Shown one piece after another: positions 51,174 to 60,703 of a stretch of 64,000 nucleotides of DNA. Both the position numbers and the translations under genes were made by a program. Under the pieces are notes generated by a model. The model was not told the origin of the DNA. It was given only the letters and a program-made list of their open reading frames with translations, and did no database searches. Source of the stretch: Fimbriiglobus ruber (GTDB lineage: Bacteria > Planctomycetota > Planctomycetia > Gemmatales > Gemmataceae); assembly GCF_002197845.1 (NCBI RefSeq), contig NZ_NIDE01000017.1, positions 914,712-978,711 of the forward strand, given 5' to 3'. Within the stretch, counting starts at the first letter, position 1. Each line of letters opens with the position of its first letter.

Positions 51174-52217
51174 TTATTTCATTTCTGCGATTCGGATATT
51201 CCGGAACAGCAAGTCGGTGGTCGGGTCGTGGCCCTGGATGGAGAGGTGGCCGGGGGCGGTGCGGAGGCCCTTGCGGGGGTTCTCGTCGGATTTCCGGTCG
51301 TCAGTCCAGTCCACCGTTTGATAACCGTTAACCCACGTCGAGAAGTGTGACCCTCGGGCGATGAGCGTCATGGTGAACCACTCGTTGTCGTTCGAAACGA
51401 CCTTTCGTGCGGGTACGCGGCGGTAGATCGCCCCGGTGCCGAAGTCCTTCGGCTTGGTCCGGTTGTCGGTCTGGTAGGCGTTCTGGATCTGCATTTCGTA
51501 GCCGTTCTGGTACTGCCCCGCGATGCAGCGGAAGAAGATGCCACTGTTAAGGGCGAGCCCGTTCGTCTTGCATTCGAGTTGGAGGACAAAGTCGCCGTAC
51601 TTCGTTTCGGTCTGCAGGTCGCCGGGGCCGTTCGTGACGTGTAACTCGCCTTCTTTCGTCACCTCGAACTTGGAGCGGTACTTCTCCCCAGGGAACACAG
51701 TCCAGCCGGATAAGTCCTTGCCGCTGAACAACGGCGTGGCGCCAGTCGGGCGAAAAGCCATCGTTTTGACGTCCAACCTGGTGCCGGCCGGGGCCGAAAG
51801 AGTGATCTGAGAAGTGCCCGCGGCGCCGGGTTCGTATTCTTCCGTCACCCAACTTCCGTCGTTTGAAGCACTCAGAGGCGAGCGGTCTTCACCCCGCCAA
51901 CTCATCCCAGCTTTCTTTTGGCCGGTCTGACGGAACGTCCACCGGACCAGGCCGGAACCGAACGCGGTCGTGGTGGTGATTTTGCCGTCTTTATCACCGC
52001 CGACGGAAAGCAACCCCCCTTCCGCGTTCGCGGCCCCCTCCTTCTTCCAGCCGAACGTGGTTTCGCCGTCGAAGAGGAGAATCCAACCCTCGGCCAGTTC
52101 CTTCGGTGTGAGCGCGGGCGGTTTCTTCTCGGCCGGTTTGTCGTCCGCCGCGCGGGCCGCAAAAATCGGCCCGGCGAGCGAAAGAATGACGAGGGCGGAA
52201 CGAATCACTGTCGGCAT
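51174..52217 (-). CDS. DUF1080 family protein (3-keto-disaccharide hydrolase-like), two domain copies
   Basis: 347-residue exported protein. Signal peptide MPTVIRSALVILSLAGPIFA, cleaved near ARA. Residues about 35-160 (EGWILLFDGETTFGWKKEGA, then FGSGLVRWTFRQTG) look like a partial first DUF1080 beta-sandwich, and about 160-347 a complete one: ATPLFSGKDLSGWTVFP, then LNSGIFFRCIAGQYQNGYEM and GHLSIQGHDPTTDLLFRNIR, the family's conserved C-terminus. DUF1080 proteins include 3-keto-disaccharide hydrolases and other sugar-binding proteins; activity here is not shown. GGAGAGTAACG precedes the ATG at 52217. Convergent with the Gfo/Idh gene. Confidence 0.9.
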   Translation of the reverse strand: MPTVIRSALVILSLAGPIFAARAADDKPAEKKPPALTPKELAEGWILLFDGETTFGWKKEGAANAEGGLLSVGGDKDGKITTTTAFGSGLVRWTFRQTGQKKAGMSWRGEDRSPLSASNDGSWVTEEYEPGAAGTSQITLSAPAGTRLDVKTMAFRPTGATPLFSGKDLSGWTVFPGEKYRSKFEVTKEGELHVTNGPGDLQTETKYGDFVLQLECKTNGLALNSGIFFRCIAGQYQNGYEMQIQNAYQTDNRTKPKDFGTGAIYRRVPARKVVSNDNEWFTMTLIARGSHFSTWVNGYQTVDWTDDRKSDENPRKGLRTAPGHLSIQGHDPTTDLLFRNIRIAEMK

Positions 52218-52340
52218 CGTTACTCTCCTGGGAGAAGAAGGCGGCGCGGTGACATCATACCGGGGGTCGTTGCCCGGCGTCCCGCGCGTCTTTACACTGT
52301 GGGGACATTTCTACACCGGAACGACCGGAACGGGGCGGGC

Positions 52341-54509
52341 ATGGCTATCGGGACTAAACGGGAGGAAGCGCTGCCGAACCGGGCGTGGCTCCCGTGGACC
52401 GGGTTCGCGCTGTGGGTCGCCGGCGCGGTCGTGCTGGGCTACCTCGGTCGGCACTACGACTGGTCGCCCGGCGAACTCGTGCTGGCCGGGTCCGCCTGGG
52501 TGGGCGTCCTGGCGGTCGCCGCCCGGGAAGGCGTCCGGCACATGTTCGGGCCGGTATTCATCTATGAAGTCACCCGCCTCGGCCGCCGCCGGTTCACGTT
52601 CGCGATCCGGCTGTTCTACGTCCTCTGCGTGATGACCCTCCTGGGCATGATGTTCGTCGGGTGGCTCAACGACATCGGCTACTTCGATTACCACGCGGTC
52701 GACCGCATCCAGCCCGAGAAACTGTCGAACTTCGCGACCCGGTTTTTCTACGTGTTCGTCGTCGTCCAGTTCTGCGTCGTCGTCTTTCTCACCCCGGCGT
52801 ACGTGGCCGGGACGGTGGCGGACGAGAAAGAACGGAAGACGTTGGAATTCCTGCTCGCGACCGACCTGCGGAACCGCGAGATCATTTTCGGCAAACTGGC
52901 CGCCCGCGTCACGGTCCTGCTCATGTTCGTCCTGGCCGGCCTGCCGGTGATCGCGTTCCTCCAACTGTTCGGCGGGATCGACCCGGATCAGGTTCTCGCG
53001 GCGACCGCAGCCACGATCCTGACCATACTCGGCGTCTCCGCATTGGGGCTGGCATTCTCGACCGCACTCCGGCGGCCGCGGGACGCGATCGCGATGACGT
53101 ACCTGGCCGCCACCCTGTTCGGGATACTGTCCGTTTTTATTCCGTCTTACGTCCGGTTTGCTCTCGCCCCAAGGGGCTACACCACCTTCACACTGCTCGG
53201 GTACGACTGGGATTACGCGGACTTCACCGACTGGCTCGGGGCCGGCAACGCACTGTACCTCGTGATCTCGATGTTCAACCCGCGGGCCGGAGCGGGCATG
53301 TCCGCGGCCGCGGTCGGGGCGGCGCTGGTGCGGTACACCATCTTCTGGGGCTCGGCGACCGCGCTTTTGCTCGGGTATTCCGTTTGGCAGCTCCGGGCGG
53401 TCGCCCTCCATCAGAGTTACGGTGCGCCGCGGGGCGGCGGCGGGTCGCGGGCGGCCAGGCGGCGGGCGGCCCGGGTGCGGCCGGAACTCGGGGCGGACCC
53501 GATGATTTGGAAAGAAGTCTTCGCCGAATCCGGAAGTCGGGGGATGGCGAGCCGGGTCGTGGGCGCGGTCATCGTCTGTCTCGTGTTCGGCATCCCGGTC
53601 GTCATGGCCGTCGTCTGTTTCGGGGACCTGTTCGAGTTCTACCGCCTCTTCTTTCACGTCTCGCTCTCGTCCGAATCGTTGCAAGAGCGGTGGCGGGATT
53701 TGGTCGAAGGGATCAGCGGTTGGGTCCGGATGGCGACCGGCGTCTTCGGCCTGCTGGCGATGCTCGGGGCCGCCCTCCGTGGCGCGGGGGTGGTGAGCAG
53801 CGAGCGGGACAAGGACACCTGGGTGAGCCTCATGTCGACCCCGTTGTCGGCGTGGGAGATGCTCCGGGGCAAGTGGTTGGGGTGCGTACTCGGGCTGCGG
53901 CCGCTGTACTTCGCGCTCGTCGTCGCGTGGGCACTGGCGCTGGCCGTCGGGGCGGTCGACCCGCCGATGCTCGTTGTCACCGCGGTCGCTCTGGTGATTT
54001 ACGTTTCGGGGTTCGCGTGGGTCGGCATCTTTTGTTCGATCACGGCCCGCAACACGCTTGTCGCGTCCGTCCGGGCGTTGATCGCGGCGATTTTTCTCGC
54101 GGGCGGGTTTTGGGCGTTCTGCGGGCTGTGTTGCGCGGTCCCGGTCGAACTCCTGTTCCATTCGCCCGGCTCTCATGTGAGCGAGGGCGCGATTCAGATT
54201 CTCCTCGGGAGTACGCCGCCGTTCGTGATCGGGTGGATGCCGATGAACGGCTACCAGGAACGGGAAATGGGGCCGTTTTCCTGGGACTACCATCACGGGA
54301 TCGGTCCGCTGTCGCCGGTCTTCGGCATCCTGCTGTGGGTCGGCATCAACGTGGGATTTGGGACCGCCGCGTGGCACGCATTTGTGGAGGCCACCAACCG
54401 CGGGCGAGACGACCTGGCGGAATCCATCGCCCGGGGCCGGGCCAGGGCGAAGGCACTCAAGCAGAAGCGCGAGAGCAAGAGAGCCGACGATAAGGGCGTC
54501 AGGGAGTGA
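52341..54509 (+). CDS. ABC-2-type permease, first of a tandem pair
   Basis: 722-residue integral membrane protein with about 14 helices in two halves. Each half has the ABC-2 permease signature E-R-x-x-x-T-x-x-x-L: DEKERKTLEFLLATDLRNRE near residue 172 and SERDKDTWVSLMSTPLSAWE near 492. It is likely the transmembrane part of an exporter, but no ATP-binding cassette gene is in the window. I start at ATG 52341 (MAIGTKREEALPNRAWLPWT); the longer frame upstream shadows the convergent DUF1080 gene. It is nearly identical in long stretches to the gene at 54612, so the pair arose by recent duplication. Confidence 0.88.
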   Translation: MAIGTKREEALPNRAWLPWTGFALWVAGAVVLGYLGRHYDWSPGELVLAGSAWVGVLAVAAREGVRHMFGPVFIYEVTRLGRRRFTFAIRLFYVLCVMTLLGMMFVGWLNDIGYFDYHAVDRIQPEKLSNFATRFFYVFVVVQFCVVVFLTPAYVAGTVADEKERKTLEFLLATDLRNREIIFGKLAARVTVLLMFVLAGLPVIAFLQLFGGIDPDQVLAATAATILTILGVSALGLAFSTALRRPRDAIAMTYLAATLFGILSVFIPSYVRFALAPRGYTTFTLLGYDWDYADFTDWLGAGNALYLVISMFNPRAGAGMSAAAVGAALVRYTIFWGSATALLLGYSVWQLRAVALHQSYGAPRGGGGSRAARRRAARVRPELGADPMIWKEVFAESGSRGMASRVVGAVIVCLVFGIPVVMAVVCFGDLFEFYRLFFHVSLSSESLQERWRDLVEGISGWVRMATGVFGLLAMLGAALRGAGVVSSERDKDTWVSLMSTPLSAWEMLRGKWLGCVLGLRPLYFALVVAWALALAVGAVDPPMLVVTAVALVIYVSGFAWVGIFCSITARNTLVASVRALIAAIFLAGGFWAFCGLCCAVPVELLFHSPGSHVSEGAIQILLGSTPPFVIGWMPMNGYQEREMGPFSWDYHHGIGPLSPVFGILLWVGINVGFGTAAWHAFVEATNRGRDDLAESIARGRARAKALKQKRESKRADDKGVRE

Positions 54510-54611
54510 CCCCTTTCACTCCGCGGATCTGGGCCCCGTCACGTTCGCTCAAAATGAGTATTCGGAACGTGTCCCACGCGTTGTCTTCGGGACCGACGGA
54601 ATGGGGCGGGC

Positions 54612-56747
54612 ATGGCTAACGGGACAAAACGGGACGAATCGCGGCCGGACCGAGCGTGGCTCCCGTGGACCGGGTTCGGGCTGTGGGTTGTCGGTGCCGT
54701 CGGGCTGGGCTACCTCGGTCGGTATTACGACAGGTCGCCCGGCGAACTCGTGCTGGCCGGGACCGCCTGGGTGGGCGTCCTGGGCCTCGCTGCTCGGGAA
54801 AGCGTCCGGTACATGTTCGGGCCGGTGTTCACCTACGAGATCGTCCGACTCGGACGCCGCTGGTTCACCTTCGCGATCCGGCTATTCTACGTCCTCTGCG
54901 TGATGGCCCTCCTGGGCATGATGTTCTTCGGCTGGCTCAAGGACATCGGGTACTTCGATGGCCGTTCGGTCGTCCGTGTCCCGCCGGGACGACTCTCGTC
55001 CTTCGCGACGAATTTCTTCTACACGTTCATCGTCGTCCAGTTTTGTGTCGTCGTCTTTCTCACACCGGCGTATGTGGCCGGGACGGTGGCGGACGAGAAG
55101 GAGCGAAAGACTCTCGAGTTCCTACTGGCGACCGACCTGCGGAACCGCGAGATCATCTTCGGCAAGCTGGCCGCCCGGGTGACAGTCCTGCTCATGTTCG
55201 TCCTGGCGGGTCTGCCGGTGATCGCTTTCTTGCAACTGTTCGGCGGGATCGACCCGGATCAGGTGCTCGCGGCGACTGCGGCCACCATCCTGACCATCCT
55301 CGGCCTGTCCGCGCTGGGGCTCGCCTTCTCGACCGCCCTCCGGCGGCCGCGGGACGCGATTACCATGACGTATCTGGCTGCGGCCCTGTTCGCGATTATT
55401 TCCTTCGCCTTACCCGCGATCGCGCGGGCCTATTTGAGCCGATCCGGGTACCCAACATTTTCCGTACTCGGGTACGAGTTGAACTATGTCGACGTGACCG
55501 ATTGGTTCGGGGCCGGGAATATCTTCTATGTGGTTGTGTCGATACTCGAATTGTCGGGCGGGATGTCTCCGGCTGCGATCGGGGCGGCACTTCTGAGGTA
55601 CGGCATCTTCTGGGGTTTGGCGACCGCCCTTTTACTTGGGTATTCCGTCTGGCGGCTCCGGACGGTCGCCCTCCACCAGAGTTACGGCGCGCCCCGCGGT
55701 GTCAGCGGATGGAGGGCCAGGCGGCGAGCGGCCAGGGTGCGGCCGGCGGTCGGGTCGGACCCGATCTTTTGGAAAGAAGTCCACGCCGAATCCGGGGGCT
55801 GTGGGGGGTTAGCGGGCCGGGTGATGGTGATCTTCATCATCTGTCTCGTTTTTATCTTCCCAATCGTCGGGTTCTTTGCCAAGTTCGGCGACCTCTTCGG
55901 GATTTACCGGGCGATCTTCAACGTCCCGCTCTCGTCCGAATCGTTGCAGGAACGGTGGCGGGATTTCGCTCAGGTCGTTAGTGTTTGGGTCCGGATGGCG
56001 ACCGGTGGTCTGGGTTTTCTGGCGATGCTCGGTGCCGCGATTCGGGGAGCGGGCGTGGTCAGCGGCGAGCGGGACAAGGACACGTGGGTCAGTCTGATAT
56101 CAACCCCGCTGACGGCCTGGGAAATACTCCGGGGCAAGTGGCTGGGCTGCCTCCTCGGGTTGCGGCCACTGTACTACGCCCTTCTGCTCACGTGGTTGCT
56201 GGCGCTGGCCGTCGGGGCGGTCAAACTACCGATGCTCGTGCTGACCGCGGTCGCCACGGCCGTATATGTTTCGGGGTTCGCGTGGGTCGGCATCTTCTGT
56301 TCGGTCGCGGCCCGCAACACGTTGATCGCGACCGTCCGGGCGCTGATCGCGTCGATCTTTCTTGCGGGCGGGTTCTGGGTGTTCTGCGGGTTGTGTTGTG
56401 CGGCCCCGATCGGACTCCTGTCTCGCTCACAGAATCCCGACTTCCTGCCAGGGGCTGCCCAATTTCTCCTCGGGTGTACCCCACCATTCGTCGCCGGCTG
56501 GCTGCCGTTGAACGGCTACCAGGACCGTGACTTGGTCCCGTTCCCGTGGGACGCCCGGCACGGCATGGGTCCGCTGGCACCGTTATTTGGGGTGTTACTC
56601 TGGGTCGGGTTCAACTTCGGGCTCTGCACGGCGGCTCTGCGTGCGTTCGAGAGCGCCACGAACCGCACCCGGAACGACCCCGCGGATTCCACTGACCGTG
56701 CGGGGGCCAAGGCAGCGGACATCCAGCGAACGCGCGAGGGCGGGTGA
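54612..56747 (+). CDS. ABC-2-type permease, second of a tandem pair
   Basis: 711-residue paralogue of the gene at 52341, with the same two-half layout and the same signatures (DEKERKTLEFLLATDLRNRE and GERDKDTWVSLISTPLTAWE). About 100 residues after the first signature (GKLAARVTVLLMFVLAGLPV onward) are almost identical in the two proteins; the extracytoplasmic loops near residues 250-300 and the second soluble loop differ most. The copies also share sequence just before the start (ggaacggggcgggcatggct versus gaatggggcgggcatggcta). They are 102 bases apart and face the same way. Separate loops suggest different cargo or partners; that is inference. Confidence 0.88.
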   Translation: MANGTKRDESRPDRAWLPWTGFGLWVVGAVGLGYLGRYYDRSPGELVLAGTAWVGVLGLAARESVRYMFGPVFTYEIVRLGRRWFTFAIRLFYVLCVMALLGMMFFGWLKDIGYFDGRSVVRVPPGRLSSFATNFFYTFIVVQFCVVVFLTPAYVAGTVADEKERKTLEFLLATDLRNREIIFGKLAARVTVLLMFVLAGLPVIAFLQLFGGIDPDQVLAATAATILTILGLSALGLAFSTALRRPRDAITMTYLAAALFAIISFALPAIARAYLSRSGYPTFSVLGYELNYVDVTDWFGAGNIFYVVVSILELSGGMSPAAIGAALLRYGIFWGLATALLLGYSVWRLRTVALHQSYGAPRGVSGWRARRRAARVRPAVGSDPIFWKEVHAESGGCGGLAGRVMVIFIICLVFIFPIVGFFAKFGDLFGIYRAIFNVPLSSESLQERWRDFAQVVSVWVRMATGGLGFLAMLGAAIRGAGVVSGERDKDTWVSLISTPLTAWEILRGKWLGCLLGLRPLYYALLLTWLLALAVGAVKLPMLVLTAVATAVYVSGFAWVGIFCSVAARNTLIATVRALIASIFLAGGFWVFCGLCCAAPIGLLSRSQNPDFLPGAAQFLLGCTPPFVAGWLPLNGYQDRDLVPFPWDARHGMGPLAPLFGVLLWVGFNFGLCTAALRAFESATNRTRNDPADSTDRAGAKAADIQRTREGG

Positions 56748-56841
56748 GCCGGACGATGAACGATCCGGCGTCGGCTCATTCACAGTCCGAGTGGTTGTGT
56801 CCGATCCCGGGCTGTGTCTAGTGATCGATGCGGTCGTTCGC

Positions 56842-57164
56842 CCGGTGTCCCCGGGCTCCCGCCCGGGTCTACGTTAGGCCGCCCCGGAGGGGCGGAAAAC
56901 CTCGCGATTTGAAGGGAATTCGTCCCGCGCCCTTGGTCTTTCCGCCCCTCCGGGGCGGCCTAACGTAGACCCGGGCGGGAGCCCTCGTTGTACCCCACAA
57001 GTCTGCAACGTCTTTCGTAACAAGATGTTGCGGAAACGGCATTCGGAAGGCCCAAATCCGCTTCGCCGTTCGGAAATCGCTTGTTTTCCAGGCCATTCGG
57101 AAGGGGCATTTTCGCCGCTTCCGACTTATGGGGTACAACGAGGGCGGGAACCCGGGGACACCGG
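56842..57164. repeat. Outer foldback of the 57-kb nested repeat
   Basis: Outer arms at 56842-56864 and 57142-57164 (ccggtgtccccgggctcccg...) pair with one mismatch over 23 bases; a further 14-base pair (ctcgttgtacccca at 56984-56997 and tggggtacaacgag at 57129-57142) continues the stem if the inner element is removed. So a foldback with a stem of about 36 bp was split by the insertion of the inner one. Confidence 0.8.
56853..56984. repeat. Inner perfect 46-bp inverted repeat
   Basis: Arms 56853-56898 and 56939-56984 are perfect inverted repeats of 46 bases (gggctcccgcccgggtctac...) around a 40-base loop. It lies inside the outer foldback and separates that element's two stem pieces. It could also terminate transcription of the second permease gene. 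Confidence 0.85.
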
Positions 57165-57228
57165 GGGCCGACGTGAACCCACGCCGAGATTGGCAGCCGA
57201 TACCGGTCACAACTACCCAGATCGTGTA

Positions 57229-58095
57229 TCAGACGCTCGCCGCCAGCCCTTCTACATAACTCGGGTACCGCGGGGCAAACCCCAGTTCTTCGCGCGCCTT
57301 CCTGTTGCTCACACGGCGATTCGTCTCAGTCGTAGCGGTCGATTCGGCCGGGGAGAACGCCGCAGGCGGTGCGGCCAGGAGGCGAGCCAGGTGGGAATAA
57401 AACTCGCGCCGGCGGACCGGTGTCCCGTCCGCGACGAGGTACGTCTCCCCGGGCGTTCCCCGCGCCTCGGCGTCCAGCACGGCCCGCGCACCGTCGGCGA
57501 CGTGGATCAGGTTCAGCCACTTGTCCGCGTCACCGACCAGCGGCTCGCCTTTGAGAAGGGCTTGTTTGCGAAGTAGCCGGTCCGGTCCGTAAATGCCGGC
57601 GAACCGGAGAACGACTGCTCCGGGCAGAGCCTCCCAGAGTACGCGCTCGGCGTCGAGAATGACGTGGCCGGATTCCTCGACGGCGATTGTTGGCGAGTGT
57701 TCGTCCACCAACGATCCGTCCGTCTGGCCGTATACACTGGTGCTGCTGACGTACACGAAGCGCCCGCACGGCGGGAGCGCGGCCAGGACGTTGGCCAGTC
57801 CGGTGACGTACACCTCGCGAAGGGACCGACCGCTCCGGCGGTCCATTCCGACCGCGTACAACACCGTCGAGGCGGACGGTAAGGCGCGGAGGGAATCCGG
57901 CTCGAGTACGTCGCCGGTGATCGGGTCCAGGCCGAGCGAGGCGAGTTCGTCGCAGCGGCCGCGGGTCAACGCGCACACCCGCCGGCCGGCCACGGCCCAG
58001 AGTCCGGCGACCTGCCGGCCCAGATAGCCGCAGCCGATTACGAGGGCGGGACGGTCGTCCGAACCGGGTTCCGGTGGCAAGAGTGGGGGTGCCAT
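57229..58095 (-). CDS. NAD-dependent epimerase/dehydratase-family protein (YeeZ-like)
   Basis: 288-residue extended short-chain dehydrogenase-like protein. The dinucleotide-binding start is ALVIGCGYLGRQVAGLW near residue 17, with GCGYLG in place of the usual GxxGxxG, as in YeeZ-type proteins. FVYVSSTSVYGQTDG near residue 113 has the Tyr of the catalytic region but not the following Lys of Y-x-x-x-K, also usual for this branch. LRFAGIYGPDR near 162 and LNLIHVADGARAVLDAEA near 193 are further family features. Substrate unknown. It is convergent with the permease pair across the nested repeats and divergent from the membrane protein at 58256. Confidence 0.88.
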   Translation of the reverse strand: MAPPLLPPEPGSDDRPALVIGCGYLGRQVAGLWAVAGRRVCALTRGRCDELASLGLDPITGDVLEPDSLRALPSASTVLYAVGMDRRSGRSLREVYVTGLANVLAALPPCGRFVYVSSTSVYGQTDGSLVDEHSPTIAVEESGHVILDAERVLWEALPGAVVLRFAGIYGPDRLLRKQALLKGEPLVGDADKWLNLIHVADGARAVLDAEARGTPGETYLVADGTPVRRREFYSHLARLLAAPPAAFSPAESTATTETNRRVSNRKAREELGFAPRYPSYVEGLAASV

Positions 58096-58255
58096 CGTCG
58101 CTCCGATCGGCTAATTTTTAATGTGTGCCCTGACTTGCACCCGGGAACCCGGAGCAACACCGGCATCCTACGGCTCTGTCCGTCTGGCGGCCGGTCCGAC
58201 CGGTCGCGCCAGTTCGCCTCCGGCCTTGCTGGTTAGACGAGGTTGTGCCCGTCCG

Positions 58256-60703
58256 ATGTTCCACACCGATTCTCCTGTAGTCGCGGCACCGACGCCCGTT
58301 TCCCCGGCGGTCGCGGCTCCGACGCCGGTGGTCGCGGCACCGACGCCGCAGCCCGTTAGCGCGCTGTCGTCACTCCCCGCCGCCGCCCCGGCCGCGAGCG
58401 TCCCGGCAGCCGGTCCGAAGTGGTACACCGATTTATTGCTCCAGGCCGTCACGCTCCTCGTGACCGTCGGGACGCTGGTTGCGGGGTTGCGGCTGGACAA
58501 GGCCGATTTTCACGCGCCGTTCGCCTACGAGTACGACGCACTGCTGATTCTGCCGTTCGTCAAAACCACGATCGACCGCGGCAGCCACTGGCGGAACGAG
58601 CGGCTCGGGGCGCCCGGAATCCAGGAGTTGCACGATTTTCCGGTCGTCGACCACCTTCACCTCGCGATCATTTGGCTGCTCAGCTGGATCTTCCCGGACC
58701 CGGTCGTGGTGTTCAACGTCTTCCACCTTTTGACGTACCCGTTGACGGCCGCGGCCGCGCTGTTCGTGTTTCGGCGGTTCGGGCTGTCCGCGCCCGCGGC
58801 CGTTGCGGGGGCGGTGCTGTACGCGTTCCAGCCGTACCACTACCTCCGCGGCCAGATGCATTACTTCCTGGCGGCCTACTACGTCATCCCGTTCACGCTC
58901 ATGATCGTGCTGTGGATCTGCCGCGGGCGGTTGCCGTTCTTCCGACTGGACGACGCGGGCCGGTACCGCCGGGCGCTTTGGTCGGGCGACGCCGCGTGGG
59001 CCGTGGTGATCGGCATCGCGACCGCGTCCGCCGGCGCGTACTACGCTTTTTTCGCGTGCGTCGTTCTGGTCGCGGCCGGGATCTACGGGTGGGCGGCGGT
59101 CCGGACCTGGCGGGTGATGGCGTCCGCGTGGGCCGTGATCGGGGTGATCGTGGCCGGGGGAATCGCGAACCACGGGCCTTCGTTCGTTTATCAATACGAA
59201 TACGGCCAGAACTCCCGGCCCCACGTTCGGTTCGCCGAGGACGCCGAGCGGTACGGGTTGCGGATCGCCCAGCTCGTGCTGCCGGTCGCCCAGCACAACC
59301 CCGTCGGTATCAACGAATTCGTGGCGTTCGACCCGGCGGCAGTCCGGGCGATGTACCAGGCCCCGCAGCTCAAGGAGTTGAACGAAGCCGACTGGGACCC
59401 CCTCGGCCTGATCGGGGCCGTGGGGTACATGATCCTGTTGCTGGCCGTTCTGATTCCGGCCCGGCGGGCCTGGCCGCTCGGGCCGTTAACGGCCCTCACC
59501 GTGTTCCTCACGCTGTTCGGGACGACCGGCGGCTTCGGTGCGGTGTTCAACCTGCTCATTTCGTCTCAGGTGCGGTGTTACAACCGCGTGAGCATTTACA
59601 TCGCGTTCCTCGCCCTGTTCGCTTCTTGTTGGCTGGTCGATCGGTTCTTCGACGGGCAGACCGGCATCCTCCGCCGCCTGAGGTGGCCGGCGTTCGCCGC
59701 GCTGACGTTGTTGGGCATCTGGGACCAGACCAACGACCAGTGGTTTCCCGACATCCGCATCCTCAAACCCGGCGACTTCAGCGTCGTCACGCTCCGCGAC
59801 CAGACGGCGAAGAAGTATTGGGCCGACCAGGCGTTCTTTGAACAGATCGAGCAGCTTCAACCGGACGGCATGGTGTTCACGTACCCCTTCGTGGAATACC
59901 CCGAGTCGGCCCCGTATTACGAAACCGGCGCGACGGACAAGACGGAGAGCTACGAGCAGGCTCTGGGCTACTTGCACACCCGCCATTTGCGATGGAGTTT
60001 CGGGGCGATGAAGGGGCGGGAGGTCGACAACTGGCAGCGCGAGGTCTGCGGGTTGGTCGGCGGGCAGACGCCGCACGCCGAGCGGTTTCTGGAACGGATC
60101 ACGCTGGCCGGGTTCGAGGGGCTCTTGGTGGACAGTCGTGGTATCCACCCGCACCGGTTCGCGGTTCTCAAACAGCGGATCGAACAAACCCTCGGGCACG
60201 GGGCTACCCGATTCTTCCACCCGGGGCGCAAGCTCTACTTCTTCGACCTCCGCGGGTATCGCGACACGCTCCGCCAGAACTACGGGACCGCCCGGTTCGA
60301 CGCGATGGCGAAGGCGGAGCTGGAGGCGTTCACCGTCCTCTGGCTCAAGGGCTTCGCGAGCTACGAGCCGATCGGGCACGAGGCCAAATCGCACTGGTGC
60401 GGGCGTACGGGTCAGCTCATTTTCCTGAACCGCTCGGACGAACCGATCGAATTCGAACTCCGGATGACGTTCCGGACCACTTACAAGGGCAAGGCCGCCC
60501 TCCGCATCCGCGGCGGCGTGTGGTCGGACGATCTGGAGATCGGGCCGGGCAAGAAGCCGCCGCGGCCGGAGTACGCCAAGCGGATCGTGGTCCCGCCGGG
60601 GCGGCACGCGGTGTCGTTCCTGTGTACCCCGGCGGTCAGTGTGATGCCGAACGACTCGCGGGACGAGGTGTTTACGGTGTTGGATTTCCAGATGGTGAAG
60701 TGA
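58256..60703 (+). CDS. Large polytopic membrane protein, probably glycosyltransferase-like
   Basis: 815 residues from ATG 58256; an in-frame ATG at 58121 would add 45 residues that look non-coding. A low-complexity N-terminus with three VAAPTP units (VVAAPTPVSPAVAAPTPVVA) is followed by about eleven helices over residues 60-500 with the start FAYEYDALLILPFVKTTIDR. The Asp in this first extracytoplasmic loop and the overall layout are like GT-C/YfhO-type lipid-sugar glycosyltransferases. The C-terminal 300 residues form a soluble domain (PDGMVFTYPFVEYPESAPYY onward). The call is by shape, not by catalytic motif. No polysaccharide genes are next to it. Confidence 0.7.
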   Translation: MFHTDSPVVAAPTPVSPAVAAPTPVVAAPTPQPVSALSSLPAAAPAASVPAAGPKWYTDLLLQAVTLLVTVGTLVAGLRLDKADFHAPFAYEYDALLILPFVKTTIDRGSHWRNERLGAPGIQELHDFPVVDHLHLAIIWLLSWIFPDPVVVFNVFHLLTYPLTAAAALFVFRRFGLSAPAAVAGAVLYAFQPYHYLRGQMHYFLAAYYVIPFTLMIVLWICRGRLPFFRLDDAGRYRRALWSGDAAWAVVIGIATASAGAYYAFFACVVLVAAGIYGWAAVRTWRVMASAWAVIGVIVAGGIANHGPSFVYQYEYGQNSRPHVRFAEDAERYGLRIAQLVLPVAQHNPVGINEFVAFDPAAVRAMYQAPQLKELNEADWDPLGLIGAVGYMILLLAVLIPARRAWPLGPLTALTVFLTLFGTTGGFGAVFNLLISSQVRCYNRVSIYIAFLALFASCWLVDRFFDGQTGILRRLRWPAFAALTLLGIWDQTNDQWFPDIRILKPGDFSVVTLRDQTAKKYWADQAFFEQIEQLQPDGMVFTYPFVEYPESAPYYETGATDKTESYEQALGYLHTRHLRWSFGAMKGREVDNWQREVCGLVGGQTPHAERFLERITLAGFEGLLVDSRGIHPHRFAVLKQRIEQTLGHGATRFFHPGRKLYFFDLRGYRDTLRQNYGTARFDAMAKAELEAFTVLWLKGFASYEPIGHEAKSHWCGRTGQLIFLNRSDEPIEFELRMTFRTTYKGKAALRIRGGVWSDDLEIGPGKKPPRPEYAKRIVVPPGRHAVSFLCTPAVSVMPNDSRDEVFTVLDFQMVK

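Larger units (their letters stand above)
56748..57228. other. Intergenic region with nested palindromic repeats
   Basis: 481 bases between convergent genes, almost filled by the repeat at 56842-57164. Inside it, at 57,037-57,110, are three short similar units (cattcggaagg, cgttcggaaa, cattcggaagg). No gene is seen. The short first part (56748-56841) shows nothing. Confidence 0.6.

Noticed and set aside
57001-57128. The repeated cattcggaagg units as a CRISPR array.
   Set aside because: Units are about 11 bases, diverged, only three in number, and no cas gene is near.
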